Source: Euryodendron excelsum
Taxonomy: Eukaryota > Streptophyta > Magnoliopsida > Ericales > Pentaphylacaceae
Assembly (NCBI GenBank): GCA_033060915.1
Contig: CM065392.1
Coordinates: 20,921,001-20,985,000, forward strand
Length of the DNA stretch: 64,000 nt
Direction: 5' to 3'
Every line of letters begins with the position of its first letter. Positions within the stretch are counted from its first letter, which is position 1. This document shows, in pieces, positions 1-12,064 of the stretch. Below the pieces are notes generated by a model. It was not told where the DNA came from. It worked only from the letters and a program-made list of their open reading frames with translations, and did not search any database. The position numbers were made by a program, and so were the translations under genes.

Positions 1-817
1 ATAATATATAGACATATTCAAAATAAAATGTTCCCTCTTGATAAGAATCCTTGCTCCTCTAATGGTTCTCATTGTATTGGTTGTAGATATGAGAAAGAAA
101 CCCATCCCTGTCATATGTATCACTGGTAACAGGATGATGCATGCATGATTGAAAGGAAGAATGGTAGTTAACTGTGTCTAAACTTGATGAAAGATGACGA
201 GAAATCATATATTTCAAATACACACGAAAGTTATGTCATATCGTTTATTCTTATCATATGTATTGAAACAAAAGTATTGTCCCATCCTTTATTCTTAACT
301 TTTGCGGTGGAAGTTTGGTTGGCTTGATCAAAGATGGTGTAATAAATTAGTTGACCAGAAAAATAATTCATGTCTTTTTTTTATTCCATTGTTTCTCTAT
401 CAAAATAAATTCAACATGCAATTGTGTAGTAAATAACATACAACTCCCGTTGCCATGACTTGCTTCAGCTTTGTGATACTTCTTGAGTTGACTTGTAGAT
501 AAATTGGGAAATTAAAAAAGTCATTTCCGAACTGAAGCTGCTACGTACTCTATAGATAAAATGTGATCAGATTTGGAATTCTAAATTTCTATAATTAATA
601 TTTTCTTTTTGTTTAGATTTTGCAATAAGGACATAAAATAGGAACCCAATGGTTGGATTTTGGGCCAGGTCCTCTGTTTTCCGATAGCTATGGATGATTG
701 ATTTCCTGTTTGTTCTAAATCTTAGTCACTGATTACTTGCTTACGTTTTGAGAGCTGATGCTTGCCATTATAAAATGGGTCATGGACTCAATCTAAATTT
801 GTCTTGTCATTTTGCAG
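1..817 (+). other. Intron (partial) of the FIP2-like gene
   Basis: This is AT-rich non-coding sequence upstream of the first recognisable exon. It ends in a good splice acceptor (tttgcag at 811-817). No further pentapeptide-repeat exon could be read in it, so it is best taken as the 3' part of an intron whose upstream exon lies outside the window. One base of the split first codon (Asp) must come from that missing exon. Confidence 0.6.
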
Positions 818-3800
818 ATGCTTGTTTAATAGATTGTAGCTTCTGTGGGGCAGACTTGCGTTCAGCACACCTACAGGTTCAGCATATTTAAGTACTTGAA
901 TTGTGCAGTTCACTCATTTTCAGATCTGCTTATATTTTCTTTTTTCTTAAGTAATATAACATCAACTTATGAGCTACCAATTGACTTGAAAAAAAGAAAA
1001 GAAAAGAAAGGGAGGTCTAGTGATCATGGTTGTTGAGGTATCTTTGTTAACGGTATGTCAGGGCTGTGTTTCTCTTCCCTCCCGGTCCCTGGGGGAAAGG
1101 AAAGAAGGAAGGGGAGGGGGGAATCAATATCCCTAAAGCATCTCCAACCACTCAACCTTAGTCAATTGGCTAAGTCGCACCATGGTTTTATGTATTGGTA
1201 CTTGTTAGGGTTTATATGACGGCATTGACTGGTATCAATATAAATGGGTTGAGTCCAGTGGTTCAAATTTTTTTGATATATATATTTATGTAACAAAGTT
1301 AAAAATAAAGTAATTTTTCTTGCATGAAATTTCTTGTAGCTGAATCCCAAATGCTGTCAGGCAGCAGCTGTGCTTTGTCTAAATTCATAATTTGGTTTTT
1401 CGGAGGTTGCAAGGATATTTAAAACTTTCTTATTCAAATTTTCAGACTGCAGATCTTACTAATGCCAACTTGGAAGGAGCTAATCTGGAAGGAGCCAACT
1501 TAAAGGTAAAAGCTGCTCTGCATTGTCATGGAAAAATTTTTATTATCAGGTTTACACATAACGAAAGAAGGGAAGTGTAAAGGAGTATTTGTTATTCAAT
1601 TGGTAAGCCCAAATATTTATTTTAACCTCCGTATATTTGGATGTTTACAATTGTTGTCTTTTAAGTTGGATACACAGATCTCACTCTCAGCAGTTGCTAG
1701 CTTACATTGGATTACATTGATTTCTAACACTTAGGTTCTGTTCTTTTTGCACGATAGTTACAATCATTGTCTTTATGACTCCTATGTTTTCAGCAAACTC
1801 ACCTTTATAGATAAATGATAAGACACCTTGATAGACAAATGATAAGACTTAATTAGTCATGGAAAATTTTGAATTGCATAGTTTACAAGATTCTCAAATC
1901 TTTCTAGCGCTTGTACTGGTCTTCTAAGTAACTATGACTCTATAGCTAAGTTCTATTATGATGTATAGTAAAGAATGTTGGTCGGTTAAGAACATGTTTA
2001 AAATGAGTGTAGTTGAAATGAGAATGCTGAGATAGATGAGTGTTGTTATAAGAAAAGAAAAAATGAAAATGACTAATTGGAATGAACTTGTAACTTGAAT
2101 CGATATGGGAGTTTTATGCCTAATTATATGGTAAGTTTGCACTAATTTTTGATAAGTTGGTAAGTTTGCACTACTAAACATTTTTGCTAGGTGAATATCC
2201 CACAACACATGTCAAACAGATACCCTATACCTATGCTTTTACCCTTACCATTATCCAATTGTCCAAAGTTCGACACAGGTACTTATTACATTTAGAAATG
2301 TTTATGTAACATAAGGTATGACCACGTGCAATGTAATGCAATTAAAGCGCTCGTGGAGAGGAGTCATGTGAGGTGAAAGATAATAGAGGATGGAAAATGA
2401 GAATATGGGTTGAGGCATTAAAGGAGGACCTGATTGCCTTAACTTAACTGATGAAATGACTTCTAATAGAGCCAACTGGAAAACGGATTTGTGCAGCCGA
2501 ACCTAAGTAGGACAAAGGCTTGTTGAGTTGGGTTGTAAATCCAATAGTCAACTTACATCCTAAACTTGAATTATAAAAAAAACTCCAAGATCAAACTTGG
2601 ACAAATCAAAAGTTTTTGATTTTTCAATTCCCCATTGATTGTGTATCCCCTTGAGGGCCACTCTAGGGTCTCTAATCCGCTTTAACCAGTGCTATGGTGG
2701 GGGTATTACAGTGCTCCCAAGTTTAAGTCCGACCATGGGTCCAAAGGGTTTGGTTGGTGGGTCAGTTCCTGGGTCATAAAAAAAGTTTTCTATTATTCAA
2801 TTATTCCACTATAATTAACTATAAATTCAGCCAAAGTTTTTTAAGGACATGTAAAACCACCAAATTTCTGTATTGGTATAGTTAAAAACTTCTCATTAAA
2901 ATAAAAAAATTTAGCCTATTGTAATTTGTCTAGTAAAACTATAGCATCTGAAATTAGTAATGCTGGGGGACAATGGGGGACAAGGGAGACTGAAATTAAC
3001 TTGGGTTGAGATAATAAAAGACATATTAGCTTAAGTGTAACTGAGAATATGGGCCGTTGATTGAGCGGAATGGCGAAACAAAATTAATCTAGCCGATCCC
3101 AAGTGGTTAGGAAAGGACTTTGTTGAGTTGAGTTGTATCTATTAGTGACTACATACTAGCCATTAAAAAATCATAGTAATATTTATTATGCTGAGTTGTA
3201 TTTTCCAATCTTAGGATTTTGAAATCTCTTCTTTTGTGAAGAGAACACACAATTATTTTTCTTAGTGATATTTTGGTGGTTGCACTACAGAATGTCTTTT
3301 ACTATTTCAAAAAATGACTCCTTGGAAATCTTTGTATGACATATTAGAGAGTTTTTCAATATATTTTTCATCTAATTGTTTCTATTTTGAATTTTCTTTC
3401 TTGAAAGCACTTAGTTTTCATTAAACATTTGACTTATACATGTCATTGTTTAATTCTTGGGAACTATTAGTAGCCTTTTTGTTGTATATATGAATCATTG
3501 CTAACTTGTGGAATGCTTTTGGAAATTGGGCATTGTCGTTCCTATGATATTTTGTAACTGCTCTCAAGTCTTCATACACATCTTAGTTTTTAGGTATGGT
3601 TGATGATGTAGTGGCCTATCTTGAGGGTTTTCTTTCTTTCTTTTTTAACATTTTGTCCAGCTAATACACCACTTTTTATATTTTAGTTCTTTAGAATGGT
3701 TTTTTCCCCCTCATAAGGAACACTTCAAGTAAATAAATAGAAAGACAAAATTGGGATTGCTTTGGATTGTTCAATTCACAGTTTTTTATGAAAATGTATC

Positions 3801-6800
3801 ATGTTTCGGAACTTGCATTCCAAAACCTAAATCACTGGGCTAAGAAGCATAGACACGGAGATAGTTATGGGCATGGGACACAACGATATTTTAAAAATAA
3901 TGATATAGACACAACGGGGGTACGATGAAACTATATTTTTATTTGTTATGTATGAATTTAACATCCACAAAACAACAAAAATATTGGAGAAATTAATACT
4001 AATTCAACATGAATACACCATTTTATCAATAATTTCAGCATCATTTAACGTAAAATAGGATGAAAACAAGTTTACTGTTTAATGGGTATAAATTTACTTT
4101 GTTTTTGTTTTATTATTGGATCCCAAGTTATTTTCTTCAAAATTGCAATGTGCTTCATCTGTGTATATGCGATGGGCACGTGTGTTCCCCAAGTGTCCGA
4201 AGTGTGTCTGATTTTAAAATAATAAAAAATAATAAGGCTCGTATGGAATGAGTCTGACAAGGGTTGGGAAGTGTCTGATGAGTGTCAGTGTTTGATATGT
4301 GTTTGACACAGATACAACTCTTTCTAAACCTTCGTGGAAGTGTTCGCTCTTCTTAGTTAGTACGGTATTAGCTTTTTCTGGTAACAGTGGTTCAAAAGAC
4401 ATAACAATAATTAAACTACGAGGTGTCAACCCGTGCAATGCACGGGAGTAAGAGTTGTTCAAATCATAAATAGTTAATTTAAAATTCACAATAATTAATT
4501 ATACAATCGTATCGTATCTTTAAAATATAAATAGATATTGACATATATGGTATTTTATTTAATTATAATCACATTTTTAGATATTAAGTTCAGAAAAAGT
4601 ATTGACAATCTGATATTATATATATATCGTATTTATCTTACAAAACTAATCTTATCTTATATATATATATTTTACAAAACTAATACATCGTATCGTATCT
4701 CTAAAATGTAAATAGATATTGATATATATATATATGTATATATAATATTTTATTTAATTATAATAACTTTTTTTTATAGATATTAAGTTCAGAAAGAGTC
4801 CTAATAATCTGATATGATATATATGTATCTTATCTATATTACAAAACTAATCTTATCTTATCTTATATATATATATATATATATATCTTACAAAACTAAT
4901 ACAATAAGTTTAATCAAATAATAAATTATCCCGGTGACGTGGCATTTTAAAAGTATCTAAACATTTAGAGCGCCACGTAAGAGAGAGATAAAATATAAGG
5001 GCAAACACAACTTTTATATATATATATATATATGATTTCTCAAAAGAAGAAGAATTGAATAACATGGTAAACTGTGTTGAATTTGGTTCACTATGTCCGC
5101 GCATCAGCTTCCACATATGAATGTGTTTTTTTGGTAGAAGGACGTGATTGCATCAATATTCACATATAAGTGTTATTATAGTTAGAATGTTTTATAGGTT
5201 CATGATCAAAGGATTGTTTGAAATAAACCGTGTCTATATCTTATGGCCAATGTTATGTGTAACAATGCAGATCCATGGGCCTCTTGTTCGTTTCTTTCCC
5301 TCGATTGCTTTTTATAAAGTCTCCGGAACTAAATGGACAACTTGTATTTTAATAATATTAACATCCCTTGTTCATCTGTGGATTATAAGAAAACCACCCT
5401 TGCAATGAAAGCTATACATCGTAGTCTGACTACGTTGCTGTATAAACCTACCTATCACACTACATTTTAACTATTTGGCATCCCTGTTCCAGTTCTTTCT
5501 GCTGGAATAATCCATTTTCCTGGTAATACTGTTTGGGATTCCTGTCTATGATAGGTGCTAGCAGTTCACCTCAGGAAGGAATCCAGCCTTGTGCGTGAAT
5601 GATTTGGTTACGGAATACCCTACTGATCATTATTTTATTGCAAGATCCTGTGACAGTTGCCATATGGATGTTTCCATACATACCTGGTGATAACAAAAAT
5701 CACATGATTCATGCCCAGTTTGCGAGGAACAGGTGAAATGGTCCGTGGGGCAAGAGTCACCCCATCAGTTGGTTTTAAGTAACCTAGTGCGTCTACTGTA
5801 TGTGTCATTTTCAGTAGATACTTGTCCGTTGCCCTCGCATGCACTCTCACAAGCACTTCAATTTCTTATTTTATCTGATCAAGAAATTGGAGAAGAAGAG
5901 TCCTCTGGGGTTTCTGGATATCTTATTGCTCTGTGCATACTGGAGTTTTGATTTATTTCACAAATGCTATGCAGAAATCACTTAAAAAAATACGGGTGAA
6001 GCAGTTCAAGTGTTTGTATGTTATTTATACATCAAAGTTGTTAAGTGCTTATGGTGATCATTGTATTTTATTTTATTTTTTAACCTTCATAGGCTTCATT
6101 ATGTAACCATAGTTTTCTGGTCTTTAATGAAGAGAATTTGTTTATAAGCCTTCTTGGAATTTTGTTTCGCATTCAGTCATTGTAGTAGTATTCACCAACA
6201 TATGGAAATGTTATGGCTGTGGCAGTGGGAGTTTTAGTATTCACCAGCATATAGAAAACAGTATGGCTATTATCTGCGCTCTGTGCATGTGTGTTTGTGT
6301 TGTGGTGGCGGTGGGAGTTTTTTTTTTTCTTTCTTTCTATTTTTTTTTGGGTTGGGGGTGGTGTATTTGGCTCATGAGGTTACAAAGATTATTTGAATGG
6401 TAACTCGTGTGAATTTTAGTTTCATTTGTTTTTGACTGCTTGCTTTTATTTCAGGGTGCGAAGTTGAGTAATGCCAATTTGAAGGGTGCAAATCTTCAAC
6501 GAGCTTATCTACGACATGTCAATCTTCGTGAAACAGTAAGTATAACTGACACTGTTGCACATCAAGAATTTGTATGTCTATTACGGAATCTAATCTCATT
6601 GTCTTTAGCCTTTTAGTATTTGAGTGCATAAACACCAGTTCAGATTTCATGTCTGCTACAGAGACTTTTATTTTCCTTGCTATTTTCAGTAAGCTTAATT
6701 GTTGTTCAACCTTTTCTTGCCTCACCCCGCTGTATACTCATGCTACGGCCCAAATTTCATGAGTCAGAGAAAGCTGATGTGCTTTGCGACTTTGCACTTT

Positions 6801-9800
6801 TGTCCCTGTAGGCTTCTCATGCAAATGACAGAATTATGTAAACTATCCTTTCTGCGCTGTGGTCTAATTTAAGGAATGGCTAGTTTTTTATGCTTTGGAG
6901 TTAAGCCATGGTTTCAGCATCCTTCCAATTAATTTCGGAACTCATGCATCCTTCCAACTAATTTTGGAATTCATACATCCTTCCATATGCTTATGCATTA
7001 CACAATCACACCCACACAAATTGTCATTTCCTTGCTTTGTCTAGGCCTCATTTTTGGAATTATGTCATTCAGTAACTGTATCTTGTCTTGTCTGTGTCCG
7101 TTACACATGTGTTGGGAACATTGTTAGTTATGTTCCTTCTGATACAATACAATAAGTGAGAGAGTAAGAAGAAGATGACAGCAAGTCCTAAGCAATTAAT
7201 AATTACTTAGTTTTCAGTATAGGGGTACTTCAGTAATATTTGTTTTAGGACTGTTTGTTTGATTAGAAGTTTGGTTATTTCTTATTGTGGTTAGATTGTT
7301 AGAATTAGTTAAGTTATTTGAAGTTTAAAAAGTTGTAATTTTTTTTTTCTTTTGAAATTGTTGGTTTTAGAAGTTCTTGTATATAAATTGAACAGACGGA
7401 GCGAATTGCTTTCGCTATGTTTGATAGTGCTGTCCTTTGGATGTAAGGCAACCAAAGTGGTTGGCGTGCGACCCTTCCTTAGTTGAGAAAGAAGACTCTC
7501 GAAGAAAGCTATTTTCTAGCTCTAAATTTGGTTCAAGTTTTGACCATTATAGAGTCCAATTTTGATTTGCACTAGTAGTCTTCTCTTGGATCTCCATCCA
7601 GCCATTAGTAGCTTGGAAACTTTTTAATTTGATGTAATCCCAATGCTATTTGGTTAAAATATTGAATGGGAGAAGTTCGAAATGGTTTATGTGAGCCTTC
7701 AAGGAAGCTATATATCTAGAGCATGTGCATATATAACAAGATTATAGACTATGGGTATATGGTACTATTGTGTCCTAAGAAGCACGGACATAGATACACG
7801 ATATGGATACAACACAACGTGAACCCTCCTACATGACAATTTTCAAAAAGATAAAGGCGTAACATGTCAAGACACGACAAAATAAATATATGTATTTATA
7901 TATAGATATATGAAAATAATAACTATTTTTTCATTTTTTACTTTACAAATATATCTATATTTTATTTTATCAAATTAGTAAAAAATTGTTCTCCACGTTC
8001 TACATATTAAACAAGAACTATGAACAAAAAGTTCCAATACCTATTTCATAAATCTCTATTCATAACTAAATGGAATTTTTAGACTAGAATTCCTAAAATT
8101 AAAATTTCTAAAAGAGAAGGGATTTCATAAACTAGTTGGAATTTATTTTGAACTCTCGTGGGTTTCCCCAAGTGTTCGAAGTGTGTTCGGTTCTAAAAAA
8201 TTTAATAAATAATAAGACATCTTTGGATATGTGTCCGACGCATGTTGGGGAGTGCCGAACGAGCGCTGTATCCGATAGTCTCTGATGCAAAAACGACACC
8301 TTCTTAGAGTTGTCCATGTTTCTTAGACTGCGTCACATTCCACCAAATCACTGGAATGCCTCCACATGTTGGTCACCTCATTGGACAAATAAACCTATTA
8401 TAGGAGTATTTGGGCAACTATTCTTTGCTCCTTTTTTAGTTGAGCCTCATTGGTCCCTGGTGTAGAAAAATGCATGCAGTCCCTTGGCCTTGGACCTAGA
8501 CTGTGAGAGCATATTAAGGTGGTTTCCGTACTTTGGCTTGGCTTGGTACAAGCAATCTCCATTGCCTGATCTCTTCTATTGCTCGTTGACGCATTGGTAC
8601 TTGCCTAAATCAGGGACAGGACCAGAGGAACTCCTTGAGCATGGTGCATGGTTTAGTCTTGGCACTATAAATATGTGCTTTATACTTTGTGCTACATTAT
8701 GACTTACAGGGTTGTGTTTATCCTTGGGGCCATGTCACAACCCACTTATAGGTGGTATGATGGCCAAGATTGAGGGCTAGTTCAGGTTTAGTTCCCACCT
8801 TGGGACTGCATTGTGGCTTAGGGACACATGTCATGACCTATACATTTTCCGTATCTAGTCACACGTCTGACAATCTCCTCTAGGCACAAATCCACTAGTA
8901 TTTGAGGCTGCTCCACTAGCACTGTGTCAGGATTGGATGTGTTTGCCACTTTGCCATTTCCTAGCAGCCAAGTAATGTATCTACATAAGTGCCACCAGCT
9001 GGCCTCCCCATCTTGAATCTCCTATAAATAGAGGTCTCCTCCTTTAGGGATAAATACATAGAAGTTTTGATACTTGCCCCAAGGAGCACATTGTGTTAGT
9101 ATATTCACGTAGATAGGGTCTCTCCTCAAGTCTTCTCCTATATCTCCCTCCCTCCCTCCCTCCCTCCCTCCTCTTTTTTCCTTTCTTCTCTTCTTCCCAA
9201 AATGCCTTGGTTCTCACCCAAGCCTATTCTTTTTGGACTGTATCCCATTTTGTGTGTTTTATCACCACTCTCTTAGTCATGAATGCTTTTGTTGCTAAGA
9301 GAATGAGTAGGAGCTTATTTTTTTTAGTTTGGGTTTGAATCTTGAACATCCCGTTATGGAGTGGAGCACGTCGTTCTCTAGGTTTTTTTTTTTTTTGGTT
9401 GTTGCACTATTTCCTATTATAGCACTCTATGCTCTGTTTTGATAACCAAAATCATGTAGAGCATGGTAAGAAGAAAGGGGCAAATTAGAATTACACATTT
9501 GGCATGTTTAGGGCATTGTCTAATGAACTTTATTGTTAATTTTATATTTTTTCATATTAGCACGCTGCTATGCATATTTCTTCATATGTTATTATGTCTG
9601 AGAGGTTGATGGTACCTTGATAATTTTGTAATTTATTGGACATAGGCTGTTGGTGTTGCCCTCTGAGTCTTATTATTGGTCAGGCAATGTTTGTGGGTTG
9701 TATACATTGTAGTTATTAAGCTTAGAAGGTTCTAATTAATCAAAGTTTCTTAGTTTTCTTATTGCAAGTTATAATCCTAGCAGTATTAAGAGAATGTAAC

Positions 9801-12021
9801 AACTTAGAAATATTTACATAATCATTCTATTCAATAGAAGAGTTGGACGCTGAGAGTTCATGTGAAGATTTTGAAGTTTTGTGTGATGCTTTAAGTAGAC
9901 TCTAAAAAGCACGGATACGGATAAGGACACGGGACATGGCATTTTCAAAAAATTGAGGACACGGATATGGCGGGAACACAGCAAAAAAATATTTTATACA
10001 TTTTTTATTCGTTATATGTGAACGTAAAATTCATAAATCACCAAAAATAAGATGAAAACAACTAAAGAAGTTCACAATTATATTACAACAACTAACAAGT
10101 TCAGGATTTGAATAATTGGATTTGGGTGTTTTATGTTTTGGTGATTTAAAGTTTTGAAATTTATGAATTAGACTCTTTTTTATACTTTAAAAATAACATT
10201 TTAACCTCGCCTTTTCCCAAAACATGTTCAACTAATGGACACAGGTGTCCCTGACGTGTTCGAGAAGTGTCCACTAAAAAAAATATTAATGAAAATATTG
10301 GACACACCAATTGGCGTGTCTGACACTTGTCCCGGCATGTCCAAGGAGTATGTGTCCGACACAGATACGGCACCCTAAGCAGAGTGTCCGTGCTTCCTAG
10401 TGTAGACTTATGCCCTTACCTTAGCGACTATTTAACAAGGAGTTCTCAGTTGAACTTCTTCTTCCACAAGAACACTATTTCTGTGATATTGTTAACAGCT
10501 GCAGAATATCCCCAACTTCCGCTCAAAAGCCCTTTTATATGTACGCCTAAACCAATCCCAAACCCTTCCCCTACGTATTGGCTTTTAATTTGACCAGTAA
10601 AGCTTTAAAATTAGCTACTTTCAAGACCTTCCAGCAACTAATTATCTGCAAGTCTTCTGACCTGCCACTTTTGAAATTGAACTATAATATAGGGCCTTTA
10701 CCTTAGCTTCTCTTCTACCTTTTCAAGCCTAATTCTAGCAACTTTTAATCTCCTAAACACACCGCAAATCCCCATGTGGGCAGCCTTGGGTCAAGTTTCC
10801 TAACCTCTCCCACATCACGAAATTTGATCCTAATGTTGAGAATCCATCGTACTAGAAACCGTAAACCTATTTTGTTTGATTCATCTTTGAAGGCCTGACT
10901 TTTCATTCTTGTTCAACCTTGAATAACACAATACTAGACATCAGATCACAGTAAACATGCTACTTAGATAAATATATGTTCTAATTTCTTTATGCACAAA
11001 TAATATATATACGTATATAGAATGAAATGAGGATCATTACTTATCAAAATAGATTTTCTTAAATATAACAAGAGCATTTATCTTGCAGCTTACTGTCAAA
11101 AGTTTCTTTGGTATATCATTTGTCAAAGAACTTATGTGATATTTAAGATGAGAAAGCCTGACAAATATGTATGTATGTATATATACCGAAGATGAGAAAA
11201 TTATTTTTGGAAAATGTGATTTCCATTTTACTTCTTTTGTTTCCTGAGGCAAGGATGGATGGGAGTGGCACTAAGTAATAGAATATATTAGTTTAAACAT
11301 ATAGCTTTTGAAAGTGGTATATGCTGATACACTAATGTATTTCCTAAAGTCAAGATGAACCATTTGTAATATTGATTATTTACTTGTGTGGGGGCAATAA
11401 TATGGGTTGCATGCCTGTAACCTTCAAGCCTATCCTATCTATAACCTCGCGCGCATGCCATCCATTTCCAGGCAAAATTCTGGATGACTTGCAAATTTTC
11501 TCATCTGGTTATACATTGATCTTAATATGGGCATCCTAGTGCACGAGGTTTTCGTGACTGTGGGGTCTGGGGAGGATTAGATGTAGGCAGCCTTACCCCC
11601 TACATGTGGAGAGGCTGTTTCCATGATGCATTGATCTTTATACCCCTATTTCATTTTACATCCATTGTTGTGGTAACTGGAAGCTGATAATTATGCACTT
11701 GGTTCTCCTTGGTGACTTGGTCTATAATGAAATATAATTTACATAAAAAAAATGGTGCATATGTGATGGGTATGTCCTCAATCCATCTAGATATCGAGAG
11801 AGGGAGAGAGAGTTGGGAGAGGCGGCTGGCTATGGGGCTGGAGAGGAATATGGCCGTGATCTGTACGTGTTACTATCTCCACTATAGAAAGAACAAAGGA
11901 AAGAAAGATAAACGGATTTGGCATTTCTCTTGTTAAGGTTTGTGGCTGGGGTGCTAAAAATTGTTGTGCGCCAAAAAAAGAAAAACATAATGGCCCTGTA
12001 CAAAAAATCTGATCATCCTCC

Positions 12022-12064
<43 letters not shown>

